The position numbers and the translations under genes are program-made. A model generated the notes under the pieces. The model searched no databases. It was not told the DNA's origin and worked only from the letters and a program-made list of their open reading frames with translations. This document shows positions 7,371 through 16,788 of a DNA stretch of 64,000 nucleotides, in pieces. Every line of letters begins with the position of its first letter. Within the stretch, counting starts at the first letter, position 1. The stretch is taken from assembly GCA_964614525.1 (NCBI GenBank), contig CAZTPA010000007.1, forward strand, positions 5,866 to 69,865. Direction: 5' to 3'. Source of the stretch: PWND01 sp964614525 (GTDB lineage Bacteria > Bacteroidota > Bacteroidia > Bacteroidales > UBA7960).

Positions 7371-9443
7371 TCAGGGCTTCTTAAAGTTTTCTAAACCTTT
7401 ATCAAGAAAATCAACATACTCTTCAATGTCAGTATTGTATCCTCTGGGAGGAGCTAAAAGCTTTTCATCATGATCTAGAATAACATAAAACGGCTGTGTA
7501 TTTGTTCCGTACTTTTCTGCCTGAAAAAGGCTCCACTTCTGTCCTACACGGCTGATCTTACTTTCTCTGCCCATAGCTGTTGAAACAAATTGTTCGTCTT
7601 CAGGAAGAGTAGTTCTGTCATCTACGAAAAGGCTGATTTTTACAAAGTTGTTTTTAAGTCTTTTAATAACGCGGGGATCTGACCATACTGCCGCTTCCAT
7701 TTTCCGACAATTAGAACATCCTAAACCGGTAAAATCTAAAAAAACAGCTTTGCCTGCTTTGCGTGCCGCCTCAAGACCTTCTTCATAATCAGTAAATGCC
7801 ATAAGTCCGTGAGGGCCTTCCTTTACACTTTCTCCAACATAAACAGAATTTTCTGCCGGAGTTTGTATGCTCGCAACGCCTTTTGAAATATCAAAAGTTT
7901 GTGTTGTCATTGATGGTAAAAATGAACTAACAGTTTTTAGTGGTGCTCCCCAAAGGCCCGGAAGTAAATAAAACACAAAAGCAAAACTGGCAATTGCTAA
8001 AAACAATCTTGGAACACTTATATAATTTATATCCGAATCATGGGCAAATTTGATTTTTCCCAGAAGATAAAGGCCAAGCATCAAGAAAATAGCCATCCAC
8101 AAAACAATAAAAAGTTCTCTGCTTATTATTCCCCATTGAGCAACAGAGTCAGCAGTTGCAAGAAACTTCAATGCAAAAGCAAGGACAATAAAGCCTAAAA
8201 CAACTTTTATAGCGTTCATCCATCCTCCTGATTTTGGTAATGATTTTAATGCAGTTGGAAATACTGCAAAAAGTGTAAAAGGAATAGCAAGTGCGAGACT
8301 AAAGCCAAGCATGCCCATTGCCGGAGAGAAAATACTGCCACCTGTAGCAGCTTCAACCAACAAGGTTCCTACAATTGGGCCTGTGCAGGAAAAAGATACC
8401 AGCACAAAAACAATTCCCATCAAAAACACTCCTATTATACCTCCTGTTTTATCTGCTTTGGTATCCAGCTTATTTGACCAGCTTGAAGGCATTTGTAACT
8501 CAAATGCTCCAAAGAATGAGGCTGCAAAGAATACCAGCAGCAAAAAGAAGAAAATATTGAATCCCGGACTTGTTGCCAGTGAATTTAGAGTATCAGCACC
8601 AAAAATCATTGAGATTGCCATTCCCAATACTACATAACTAAATACAATGCTGAAGCCATATAATAATGCATCTCTTATTGCTTTTCTCCTGTTTCCTGCA
8701 TTTCGCAAGAAATAGCTAACGGTAAGTGGTATCATCGGGAAAACACATGGAGTGAGCAATGCCAGCAATCCTCCCAAAAATCCTTTTATTAAATTCCACA
8801 GTAATGAGCTTTCTTCTTCTTTTATTTCATATTTACCTTCTTCTTCGCTAATTTCTTTTGCTTCTGTATCAATGAGTGAATCACTTATTATTTCTTTTTC
8901 TGTCTCTTTGTCAATCTCAACAACAGCTTCTTGTTCTTCTGTTACCAACTCAGCAGTTTTATCTTTTTCAACTTGTTTGCCGGGCAGCTTAAATTCAAAA
9001 TCTATATAATCAGGAGGCAAACACTGAGTGTCATCACAACTCATATATACAAGCTCACCGGTGATTGTAACCGGATTTTGTGATTTTACTTCAACAATTT
9101 GTTTGAAGATAAGCTGACCTTTACCCATTGTTAATTCCATCTCAAAATTAGGGTCATATTTTGTTGAAAGTTCGGGAGAAATAATCTCGCCAATAAATTC
9201 AACACCTTCTGTCTCATCGAATTCAATAGTGGTAGGAACGGGCCCTCCCGAAGGAATATCAGAACCATAAATTGACCAGCCTTCATCAATTAACGCCTTA
9301 AATTGCAGCTCATATTGATTATCACCTTTTTCAATATGTGAAAAGCTCCATTTTACAGGCTGAAATACCTGCGCATTTAAAGTAAAATAGGTGTTTGTTA
9401 TAAAAAACAAAAACACTAACAAAAAGATGTTCTTTACTCTCAT
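7371..9443 (-). CDS. dsbD: Thiol:disulfide interchange protein DsbD
   Basis: A 690-residue envelope reductant shuttle that carries electrons from cytosolic thioredoxin to periplasmic thiols. A signal peptide (about residues 1-24) precedes an N-terminal immunoglobulin-like DsbD domain with a Cys pair in MSCDDTQC. An acidic Glu/Lys-rich linker follows (about 160-210). The multi-helix core has TPCVFPM and FSCTGPIVG, the two redox Cys of the membrane domain. The C-terminal thioredoxin-like domain carries GLGCSNCRKME. All three domains and all six key Cys are present. About 110 bases separate it from tilS, which is co-directional upstream. Confidence 0.92.
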   Translation of the reverse strand: MRVKNIFLLVFLFFITNTYFTLNAQVFQPVKWSFSHIEKGDNQYELQFKALIDEGWSIYGSDIPSGGPVPTTIEFDETEGVEFIGEIISPELSTKYDPNFEMELTMGKGQLIFKQIVEVKSQNPVTITGELVYMSCDDTQCLPPDYIDFEFKLPGKQVEKDKTAELVTEEQEAVVEIDKETEKEIISDSLIDTEAKEISEEEGKYEIKEEESSLLWNLIKGFLGGLLALLTPCVFPMIPLTVSYFLRNAGNRRKAIRDALLYGFSIVFSYVVLGMAISMIFGADTLNSLATSPGFNIFFFLLLVFFAASFFGAFELQMPSSWSNKLDTKADKTGGIIGVFLMGIVFVLVSFSCTGPIVGTLLVEAATGGSIFSPAMGMLGFSLALAIPFTLFAVFPTALKSLPKSGGWMNAIKVVLGFIVLAFALKFLATADSVAQWGIISRELFIVLWMAIFLMLGLYLLGKIKFAHDSDINYISVPRLFLAIASFAFVFYLLPGLWGAPLKTVSSFLPSMTTQTFDISKGVASIQTPAENSVYVGESVKEGPHGLMAFTDYEEGLEAARKAGKAVFLDFTGLGCSNCRKMEAAVWSDPRVIKRLKNNFVKISLFVDDRTTLPEDEQFVSTAMGRESKISRVGQKWSLFQAEKYGTNTQPFYVILDHDEKLLAPPRGYNTDIEEYVDFLDKGLENFKKP

Positions 9444-9549
9444 AATAAGTTGTTTTGTATATTTCGTGTTGTATAATATTTAGATACCTGTTCAATATTT
9501 ATAATAACAGGAATAACTGAAACTTGTTTAAACGATTAAAATAATTTGG

Positions 9550-9557
9550 CAAAGTTA
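9550..9557 (-). promoter_or_regulatory. Possible -7 box for dsbD
   Basis: On the minus strand TAACTTTG fits TAnnTTTG, about 107 bases upstream of the dsbD ATG. No convincing -33 TTTG was seen. Confidence 0.3.
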
Positions 9558-9567
9558 TTAGATAGTT

Positions 9568-10902
9568 TTATTCATTAAAGACTTTGGCAAGAAAAATGTT
9601 TCGGGTTGAAGGACTTATAGCGTAACGATTATCAGGCCTGTGATTCACAACCCAGATTATATCATCTCCGGAAAGTAAAACCAAAACATCTTCTTTGTTG
9701 TGAAGAGGTGTTTTTATATCAATTAAATAATCACTTATTTTTTTATTGCCAATCATGCCATACGGACAAAAAGAATCTCCCTCTTTCCATTTACGCAATT
9801 TTAAAGGAAATTTTAATTTGTCATAGTCAAGGGCAGCAAAATTTTTTTCTTTGGGTATAACAAAATCGGAAGTATTTTTTATTAGTTCTGTATGCAAACA
9901 CAAATTGTCAGCTAATTTATATGTTACATTTATGTCAACGTCAACTACCTCAGCTTCAGTTTCGTTTTTTTTTGGAGTGATAATATAATGGGTTCTGTCA
10001 CGTATAAGAATAAAATTGTCTGATTCAAAATATTTTCCGGGCTGCGTTTTGCTCGTGCTTTTTATATCATGAGTTTGCGAAGCTGAAAACCCAAATTCTT
10101 TTAAAAGATGATAAAGAACAGTTTCTCTTACAGGAAATTTGTTGACTTTTTCAATAGGAATATGATATTCCGAGCCTTTTTCAACTAGCAAGCCTTCTTT
10201 GTTAAGTATGTATATAATGAGCTGTTCTGTCTGCTTTGCTATATCTGAAAGGTTTGCGAAGTTTTTGATAATTTCCGGATTAATTTCTCTCAAAACAGGA
10301 ATTACATTATGACGTATTTTATTACGTGTATATTCTGTTTTAACATTAGAGCTGTCTTCTCTGTATTCAAGATTATATTCTTTAACAAAGGCTTCTATCT
10401 CTTTTCTTTGAAAACAAAGCAAAGGCCTGATAATAAAGTTATTAACAACCGGGATTCCTTTAATTCCTGCAAAACCCGAACCCCTTGTGATGTTAAAAAG
10501 CATAGTTTCAGCATTATCATCAAGGTGATGTGCTGTTGCAATCACATTAAGATTGTGCTTTTGGCGGATTTCTTCAAGCCATTCATAACGAAGATCTCTT
10601 GCTGCTGTTTGTATTGAAATTCCTTTGTCTTTAGAATATTCGGCGGTGTTAAATTTTTTGCTAAAAAAGGAAACATTATATTTTGCAGCTAATTGCTTGC
10701 AAAAAAGTTCGTCTTTTTCACTTTCTTCTCCTCGCAAACTATAGTTGCAATGTGCAATATCAAATTCTAATTCAGCTAAATGTAAAAAGTGCGTCAATGC
10801 AACTGAATCTATTCCACCGCTCAAAGAGAGTAGTATTTTGTCTTCTCTGTTAAGTACTCTGTTGTTGTCAACAAACTCAAGAAATCTAAAAAGCCAGTTC
10901 AT
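9568..10902 (-). CDS. tilS: tRNA(Ile)-lysidine synthase TilS
   Basis: A 444-residue cytosolic enzyme that converts C34 of tRNA-Ile(CAU) to lysidine using ATP and lysine. The PP-loop SLSGGIDS is at residues 26-33, followed by HCNYSLRGEESE and ATAHHLDDNAETM, typical of the N-type ATPase core. The C-terminal part includes the TilS substrate-binding domain (LRKWKEGDSFCPYGMIGNKKISDYL). I use the ATG at 10902 rather than an upstream start at 10959, because 10902 gives the normal N-terminus and lies 10 bases after the preceding gene's stop. Confidence 0.92.
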   Translation of the reverse strand: MNWLFRFLEFVDNNRVLNREDKILLSLSGGIDSVALTHFLHLAELEFDIAHCNYSLRGEESEKDELFCKQLAAKYNVSFFSKKFNTAEYSKDKGISIQTAARDLRYEWLEEIRQKHNLNVIATAHHLDDNAETMLFNITRGSGFAGIKGIPVVNNFIIRPLLCFQRKEIEAFVKEYNLEYREDSSNVKTEYTRNKIRHNVIPVLREINPEIIKNFANLSDIAKQTEQLIIYILNKEGLLVEKGSEYHIPIEKVNKFPVRETVLYHLLKEFGFSASQTHDIKSTSKTQPGKYFESDNFILIRDRTHYIITPKKNETEAEVVDVDINVTYKLADNLCLHTELIKNTSDFVIPKEKNFAALDYDKLKFPLKLRKWKEGDSFCPYGMIGNKKISDYLIDIKTPLHNKEDVLVLLSGDDIIWVVNHRPDNRYAISPSTRNIFLAKVFNE

Positions 10903-10912
10903 GATTTGTGTT

Positions 10913-13264
10913 TTAGAAGTGAAGTCTAATGCCAGGTCCAAATATAGCAAAAAAATCATTTTCTTTTAACAAATAACCGACTCCAAAATAAATTGGCACG
11001 CTAAATTTAGCATTTCCTCTGATAGGCTCAATAACTGCGATACTTACTATTCCAATATCTCTTTTTATGTTTTCACTTTCACCAAAGTTAAAAGCATTTA
11101 ATGCAATAAACCCGACACCGAATTTATATGGTTTTTTGGCACCTATGCGATTTGGGTCGTAAAAGCTTATTTCTGCCAAAACAGAAGTGCTTATTCCCGA
11201 TAAATTACCTATGCCACTTTCACTGAATTCTTTTACTAATAAACCGGCAGGAAAAGATACCATTATATCAAAACCTATTTTTCGCTCAACGAAAATGCTT
11301 GCTTTTTGAGTTTTTCCTCCCTTGCTATAATGATTTTCGTTATGCTTAATTGTAATAATTATTTGAGAAAAGGCATCAAGATTGTAAGTCTTTCGTAATA
11401 AGTGATCATTTATCCTGATGCTTTGCTGTTTGCAATCCGAATCCCCGTAAAATGCATGTCGTGGCGAACTCTCACCGGGACAAACAACGATGTTCGATAT
11501 GGTTTGCAAATCCAGTAATTTGTTCTTATCATCAAGTATTCTTATTTCTATAGTTAAATACTGTTTCCCATAAAGCTTATTTTTATAATCTATCTTATCA
11601 GAATTGAAAACAATATTTATATCTTTAATAGTTTTGTCATAGAAAACAGCCTGATTAAAATGTTTATTTGTAATTGCATAGTTTCGGGTTCCATAATTAA
11701 TTTCAACAAATTCCAGATCAGCAGGCCTTTTATATTCTCTTACCATTAGCTCATGGCTCGTAATGTTCTTGTTTAAAAATACCATGATTTTTTTCCTTGG
11801 AATATCAATGGGAATACTTACATCATAAAAAATCACTTTGTCACTGACTCTGACACTGTCCTTGTTTTGATTACAGCCATCAAACGTAATTTCAGCATCA
11901 TAAAGTCCATTGCCTTCAATTTTAACTTCAATCTTTTCTCCCGGATAAACATTTAAGCTTGATGTCCAATCACCACCTTCTCTTAGTATTTCTATTTTGC
12001 TTATTTCCGGCTTGTTAACAATGTTAAAGTTTGTCATAAACATTGTTCTGGATCCATCTTTTATGTATAAATATCCATCTTTTATTCTATGCAGATCATA
12101 AGTCTTAATGTCTGCCAAAACCTTATTGTCTGAAGTTATTGATTTAATGAAAATCTCTGCAATTAAAGTTCCTCCCGGTTCTTGTTTGTCTTCAATTCGG
12201 TAGTTCTTTTTAAGCTCAAAATTTGAATGATAGTCTATTCTGATTTCTTCACTTTGTCTTCTGTCTTGCTCAAAGAAAACATATTCCTTGTCTGTATTGA
12301 CAAATACTAAACGGCTTGGTTTAACATTAAATTCAAAATTTATTGTTTGTAATGTCTGAGTTACTTCTCCTTCTTCATTTATAATAGGATTATTTGTTTT
12401 TAACTCAAGAGGAAGCTTCAATTTGCCTGTTTTATCAGCCCTGACCGATAAACGCAAATTTCTGCCATCCCGGATTAAACGATACTCAATGCTGTTAGAT
12501 CTTTTCCAGTCAGCACTTATCTTAATGTTAAATAAGTTTTCTCCACCTATTACAATGCTTTTTTCTTCTCCCCTGAATAATTCAGCAGATGAATCATCAT
12601 ACGTAAATTTGGGAGTAAAATATGGCATTAATTTAATTTCTTTATTAATAAAACCTGCCTCATTATCTGAGTAATTAAAAATTAATGACGGATATTTTGC
12701 TTCAATAAGATTGTTAAATCTGATGCGCCCTGTGTAATATTCATTATCAATAAAAACAAGACTGTCAAGAATTTTATATTCATCTAATTCTAATAATTTA
12801 AAATTCTTTATCGGGCTGCCTTTGCTTTTAGGATAAACTTTAATCTGTGCAACAGCTTGGGGTGAGTCAGCTGTAAAAAACAAATAGGTTTCACCTTCGA
12901 ACTGTAAATTATCTTTTAAATAGTAATACTCATTATTGTCAATTTTAATTACAACATCAGATATGCTGTTAGTTTTTGTTTCATTTTCAGGCAAAATAGC
13001 TTGCTCTGATTTTTTTTCAAAGGTTTGCTTACTGTTCAGGCTGTCTTTTATTTCCAAACTGTCTTTTGTGGTTTCTGTCTGATTCTCTGATTTTGAGTGT
13101 ACAATAGATTTGTTGTTGGATATTGTGTCATTTTTTTTATAACTCCTGTCCAATACTTTATAAATTCCGGCAGACAAAGTGTTTGGTGAAGTATTAAAAA
13201 AGAAGAAAAACACCAAAAACAATAATAATGTAATCTTAGATATAAGTTTTTTATGTGTAGTCAT
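10913..13264 (-). CDS. Large envelope protein of unknown function with a predicted C-terminal beta-barrel-like region
   Basis: I do not recognise this 783-residue protein. It begins with a strongly hydrophobic signal segment containing a run of Phe (about residues 10-25). A Ser/Thr/Lys/Glu-rich stretch with low complexity follows (40-95). The long middle is beta-rich and contains IPT/TIG-like sentences (for example PGEKIEVKIEGNGLYDAEITF). The last ~170 residues alternate hydrophobic and polar residues and end in Phe, as in outer-membrane strands. It is probably anchored in the outer membrane with a periplasmic or surface middle. tilS follows 10 bases downstream, so the two may be co-transcribed. 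Confidence 0.6.
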   Translation of the reverse strand: MTTHKKLISKITLLLFLVFFFFFNTSPNTLSAGIYKVLDRSYKKNDTISNNKSIVHSKSENQTETTKDSLEIKDSLNSKQTFEKKSEQAILPENETKTNSISDVVIKIDNNEYYYLKDNLQFEGETYLFFTADSPQAVAQIKVYPKSKGSPIKNFKLLELDEYKILDSLVFIDNEYYTGRIRFNNLIEAKYPSLIFNYSDNEAGFINKEIKLMPYFTPKFTYDDSSAELFRGEEKSIVIGGENLFNIKISADWKRSNSIEYRLIRDGRNLRLSVRADKTGKLKLPLELKTNNPIINEEGEVTQTLQTINFEFNVKPSRLVFVNTDKEYVFFEQDRRQSEEIRIDYHSNFELKKNYRIEDKQEPGGTLIAEIFIKSITSDNKVLADIKTYDLHRIKDGYLYIKDGSRTMFMTNFNIVNKPEISKIEILREGGDWTSSLNVYPGEKIEVKIEGNGLYDAEITFDGCNQNKDSVRVSDKVIFYDVSIPIDIPRKKIMVFLNKNITSHELMVREYKRPADLEFVEINYGTRNYAITNKHFNQAVFYDKTIKDINIVFNSDKIDYKNKLYGKQYLTIEIRILDDKNKLLDLQTISNIVVCPGESSPRHAFYGDSDCKQQSIRINDHLLRKTYNLDAFSQIIITIKHNENHYSKGGKTQKASIFVERKIGFDIMVSFPAGLLVKEFSESGIGNLSGISTSVLAEISFYDPNRIGAKKPYKFGVGFIALNAFNFGESENIKRDIGIVSIAVIEPIRGNAKFSVPIYFGVGYLLKENDFFAIFGPGIRLHF

Positions 13265-13577
13265 AATGGTTTTATATTCAATTTATTTCAAAATATATAC
13301 AGCTGCAAAATTACAAAAAAGAAGAAGATAAGCTTTGGATACAAAGCTATTACAGTGAGTTTTGCAATAAAAAATGTTAAAAAAGAACATCTCTTTTTTA
13401 CTTATGGATATGTATTTATTAATGAATTTTTTAAAAAATATTGCATCTAATAATAATTTTTTTTTTAATCGCTGTAACTTTTGAAATATGAAGACGTCTT
13501 ATGCATAGAAAATGATTAAAAAAGAAAATCAGAATATAAACAAATAAAAAAACACAATAAATTTAAAATAACAAGTC
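13265..13577. other. AT-rich divergent intergenic region
   Basis: No gene is supported. The region is very AT-rich with poly-A and poly-T runs, including a small AAAAAAGA ... TCTTTTTT inverted repeat at 13379-13399. It must hold the divergent promoters for the 783-residue protein and the small secreted protein, but I could not place boxes with confidence. Confidence 0.4.
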
Positions 13578-13922
13578 ATGAAAAAATTATTATTAACTCT
13601 CGGAACATTGGTTTTAGTTTTAACTTCAGCACAGAGCCAGGCAAAAATTACAAAATTATTCTTCCCTTTAAAAAGTGGTGAAATTTTGGAATATGTATTA
13701 AATCAAGAAGAAGAACTTGATGAAACACTTCCGGCAAATAGTGAGGAGATATTTATAGAAGCACAAGAAGACAAGCTTATTGGTTTTGATGGTGAAGTTT
13801 TTGATCTTTCAATTATAAGCACTCCGGAAAAAGAACTTGATGAGGAATATGATTTTACTGTTGAAATACCTGAGGAAGAGCAGGAAGTTGTTGAACAGAA
13901 AGTGCAAATATCAGCAAAGTAG
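13578..13922 (+). CDS. Small acidic secreted protein, unknown function
   Basis: A 114-residue protein with a clear signal peptide (MKKLLLTLGTLVLVLTSAQSQA). The mature part is acidic, with many Glu and Asp residues (EEELDETLPANSEE and a Glu-rich end EIPEEEQEVVEQK). There is no Cys and no recognised domain. It is a single gene closed by a good terminator. It may be a small periplasmic or surface protein. Confidence 0.6.
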   Translation: MKKLLLTLGTLVLVLTSAQSQAKITKLFFPLKSGEILEYVLNQEEELDETLPANSEEIFIEAQEDKLIGFDGEVFDLSIISTPEKELDEEYDFTVEIPEEEQEVVEQKVQISAK

Positions 13923-13973
13923 CTTATAGTATAAAAAATTTGGTTTGGGTTGATGTTGATTCTTTATGTTGTT

Positions 13974-14007
13974 AAACCGTCTGAAGGGAGCTTTAGGCGG
14001 TTTTTTT
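13974..14007 (+). terminator. Rho-independent terminator after the small secreted gene
   Basis: The arms AAACCGTCTGAAG (13974-13986) and CTTTAGGCGGTTT (13991-14003) pair with two G-U wobbles around a 4-base loop, and seven T follow. Confidence 0.75.
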
Positions 14008-14063
14008 ATTTGTTGTATATAAGCCATAGAACATTCGTTACAAATCAAAAGAATTAAAATGCT

Positions 14064-14071
14064 TATATTTG
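14064..14071 (+). promoter_or_regulatory. -7 box for cdd
   Basis: TATATTTG matches TAnnTTTG and lies 75 bases upstream of the cdd start. The -33 element is unclear. Confidence 0.4.
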
Positions 14072-14146
14072 TGCTGTATGCTTAGCACAATGAATTTTTA
14101 TTAAAACACTAAGTAATGAATTTGATGTTTTAAAAATACTATAAAA

Positions 14147-14644
14147 ATGAAGAAGAATAGTTTGTGTATTGAATTTTTTGAAATAGATAGTATTGATGAA
14201 CTGTCTGTTCAGGAAAGAGAATTGATAGAGGCTTCTAAGCAAATGACTTATCATTCTTACGCACCATATTCGGAGTTCTATGTTGGAACAGCGGTTTTGC
14301 TTGAAAATGGCGTGATTGTTAAAGGCAGTAATCAGGAAAATGCGGCCTATCCCAGTGGCATTTGTGCTGAAAGAGTTGCTGTTTTTTCAGCATCATCGCA
14401 ATATCCTGATGTAACGATTAAAACAATCGCCGTTGCTGCCCGAAATCCACGACAAGCAATGGATTATCCCATTTCTCCCTGTGGGTCGTGCAGGCAGGTG
14501 CTCTTAGAGTTTGAAATGAAACAAAAAAAGCCTATTAGAATATTGCTTACAGGTGAGTCGGGAAAAATCTTTATTATCGAAAAAGCTTCTGATTTAACAC
14601 CCCTGTCTTTTACAGCAGACGACTTGAAAAGACTGCTTTCTTAA
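14147..14644 (+). CDS. cdd: Cytidine deaminase
   Basis: A 165-residue zinc enzyme of pyrimidine salvage that converts cytidine and deoxycytidine to the uridine forms. The zinc-site motifs are intact: CAERVAVF (Cys ligand and catalytic Glu) and PCGSCRQVLLEF (the two other Cys). The substrate-binding GSNQENAAYPSGICAE segment precedes them. The length is a little above the 130-residue tetrameric type because of an N-terminal extension of about 25 residues. It is followed after 15 bases by the ChaN-like gene. Confidence 0.92.
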   Translation: MKKNSLCIEFFEIDSIDELSVQERELIEASKQMTYHSYAPYSEFYVGTAVLLENGVIVKGSNQENAAYPSGICAERVAVFSASSQYPDVTIKTIAVAARNPRQAMDYPISPCGSCRQVLLEFEMKQKKPIRILLTGESGKIFIIEKASDLTPLSFTADDLKRLLS

Positions 14645-14659
14645 TTAAAAAAACGCTTT

Positions 14660-15535
14660 ATGTTAAAGAAACTGATAATTCTAGCATTCTCACTATTTGT
14701 GTTTGTTAATACTATTGCATTTGGACAACAGAAGCATGCTTATAAGATTTTTGATACAAAAGGAATAGAAGTGAGTTATTTCGATATGCTTGAAAAAGCT
14801 GCTGTTTCTGATATGGTTTTTTTCGGAGAATTGCACAACAATCCTATTGCGCACTGGTTGCAAATTGAACTTACCAGGGATTTATTTGATGCCAAAGCCG
14901 AAAAATTAATACTCGGAGCTGAAATGTTTGAAAGTGATGACCAATTAATTCTTAATGAATATCTTAATGGATTGATATCTGAAAGAAATTTCAAAGCAGA
15001 AACTAAAATATGGAGTAACTATGACACTGATTACAGTCCATTGGTCATTTTTGCAAAAGAAAATAATCTGCGTTTTGTTGCCACAAATATCCCGAGACGA
15101 TATGCTTCTATGGTTCATAAAGGCGGGTTTGATGCCCTGGAAAATATTAGTGATGAAGCAAAAGAATTATTTGCAGAACTGCCGATACCATATGATCCTG
15201 AATTGCCCGGATATAAAGCTATGCTGGAAATGAAAGGCATGCAGTCGCATGGAAATCCAAACTTACCTAAAGCCCAAGCCATGAAAGACGCCACTATGAC
15301 GCATTTTATTCTTAAAAATTATAAAACCGATGATCTGTTTCTTCATTTTAACGGAGCTTATCATACTAATAATTTTGAAGGAATTATCTGGTATCTTTTA
15401 CAAGCAGGTAAAGAGGATGGATTTATTACTATTTCATTAGTAGAACAGGAAAATCTCGATAATCTTGAAGAAAATAATTTTGGACTGGCAAGCTTTATTA
15501 TTGTTGTTCCTCCCACAATGACAAAAACACACTAA
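14660..15535 (+). CDS. ChaN family (DUF399) periplasmic or outer-membrane protein
   Basis: A 291-residue exported protein with a signal peptide (about residues 1-22, ending in IAFGQ). The ChaN-type motif FFGELHNNPIAHWLQIEL occurs near residue 54, where the Glu and His are typical of this family. A second conserved site is HFNGAYHTNNFEGI near the C-terminus. ChaN binds haem and is linked to iron uptake in Campylobacter, but that role here is only by homology. There is no lipobox Cys. It sits behind cdd and ends in a 4-base overlap with the convergent glycosyltransferase. Confidence 0.75.
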   Translation: MLKKLIILAFSLFVFVNTIAFGQQKHAYKIFDTKGIEVSYFDMLEKAAVSDMVFFGELHNNPIAHWLQIELTRDLFDAKAEKLILGAEMFESDDQLILNEYLNGLISERNFKAETKIWSNYDTDYSPLVIFAKENNLRFVATNIPRRYASMVHKGGFDALENISDEAKELFAELPIPYDPELPGYKAMLEMKGMQSHGNPNLPKAQAMKDATMTHFILKNYKTDDLFLHFNGAYHTNNFEGIIWYLLQAGKEDGFITISLVEQENLDNLEENNFGLASFIIVVPPTMTKTH

Positions 15536-16659
15536 TCAAAGTTTTTAAGCAAATCGCTTACTGCATTATCAAGCAAAGAAGAATCATTGTCAAAAGAAGG
15601 TATTCCTTTGCATTTTTTTGCTGAATCTAATTGAGGTGGAAGATTAAGTCTTTTTTGCTCTGTGCAAAAACTCATATTTGATGCATGCAGCCTTTTTCCC
15701 AAATATTCCTGTTCTGTTTGTCCCGGTGTGGGAATTAACAAAGCTTTTTTATTAAAGCATGATAAGTCCATTATTGTTGAATAACCTGATCTGCAAATAA
15801 TAATTTCTGAATTTTCAATAAGATATGCCATCTTTCTATCTGGCAAATGATTAAATCTTGCTCTGTTTGAAGAAAAGCACTCTTGTGTTGATCCAGGCTT
15901 GCCTTTTAAAATAACTGCAGAATAATTTGTATTATTTAGTTCTTTTTCAATCTTTTCTTCAAGAAGACTTCTTTGAGGCTCCGGCCCAGATAGTAAAACC
16001 AATATGAAATCTTCCGGGAAATCACTATATAAAGGATTGTCTTCTTTGCTGATTTTTAAAGATGAGAACCTTGATAATGCTCCAATAAAACGAATTCCTT
16101 TAATTTTCTTTTTATGCGAAAGACTGCCGGAAAGATTTTTGTCTCCCGGATAGTCGGGAATCCAACATTCATCAAAACGAGAAAAGAAAAACTTGTTAAA
16201 ATAGTAAAGCAAAGTTTCAGTCCATTTAAAATATTTCGGAGCTTTTATAAATATCTGGTGAGTAATGAATATGCTTTTTATTTTGGAATTCCATAATCCA
16301 AACCTATTGTCAGAGATAACAATATCTGCCTTTGTTTCAGAAATGATTTTTTTTAATTGCCTGTGTTCTTTCCAAATTGCATAAAAAAGGGAGGGTGTCT
16401 GTGTTATTAATTTTATAAAAAAACTACCCCTTTTTTGATATTTGACTTTTTTAAAAGGGAATACTATATAGCGAATATCTTCATCTGAAAACTCTTTCTT
16501 TAAAAACTCCAAAGGAAAATTATCTGCAGCTATAATAAGTCTGCATTTTTTTTTAATTAATAATCTAATCACGGGAACACATCTTGCAGCATGCCCAAGG
16601 CCCCAGTCTAAAGGGCATACAAGCACCACAGGATTTGCTGTTTTTTTATCGGACATCAT
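15532..16659 (-). CDS. MurG-like glycosyltransferase (GT28/GT-B fold)
   Basis: A predicted GT-B glycosyltransferase of about 375 residues. The N-terminal VCPLDWGLGHAARCVPV resembles the glycine-rich donor/acceptor loop of MurG and related UDP-sugar transferases. The C-terminal half has LLSGPEPQRSLLE, an IENSEIIICRSGYSTIMDLSC donor-binding segment and LIPTPGQTEQEYLG, as in GT28 enzymes. I start at the tandem ATGs (16659 or 16656), because the TTG at 16674 lies within a few bases of the predicted transcription start. Acceptor and product are unknown. It ends with a 4-base convergent overlap with the ChaN-like gene. Confidence 0.75.
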   Translation of the reverse strand: MMSDKKTANPVVLVCPLDWGLGHAARCVPVIRLLIKKKCRLIIAADNFPLEFLKKEFSDEDIRYIVFPFKKVKYQKRGSFFIKLITQTPSLFYAIWKEHRQLKKIISETKADIVISDNRFGLWNSKIKSIFITHQIFIKAPKYFKWTETLLYYFNKFFFSRFDECWIPDYPGDKNLSGSLSHKKKIKGIRFIGALSRFSSLKISKEDNPLYSDFPEDFILVLLSGPEPQRSLLEEKIEKELNNTNYSAVILKGKPGSTQECFSSNRARFNHLPDRKMAYLIENSEIIICRSGYSTIMDLSCFNKKALLIPTPGQTEQEYLGKRLHASNMSFCTEQKRLNLPPQLDSAKKCKGIPSFDNDSSLLDNAVSDLLKNFD

Positions 16660-16675
16660 TATTATTGTATACAAA

Positions 16676-16683
16676 CAAAGTTA
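16676..16683 (-). promoter_or_regulatory. -7 box for the glycosyltransferase
   Basis: On the minus strand TAACTTTG lies 17 bases before the ATG at 16659. A TTTG about 25 bases further upstream could be the -33 element. Confidence 0.45.
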
Positions 16684-16755
16684 AGATATTTATTATTTTT
16701 CATACAAAATCTTTTAACAAGCACAAAAAACATTCAAAGCATATTCAAAATAAGT

Positions 16756-16763
16756 TAAATTTG
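16756..16763 (+). promoter_or_regulatory. -7 box for dprA
   Basis: TAAATTTG matches TAnnTTTG, 25 bases before the dprA ATG at 16789. No clear -33 TTTG. Confidence 0.45.
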
Positions 16764-16788
16764 CAAATAATTATGATAAAAAACTGAT

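Noticed and set aside
8311..8637. 108-codon frame antisense to dsbD
   Set aside because: It mirrors the hydrophobic helices of dsbD and shows no independent evidence of coding.
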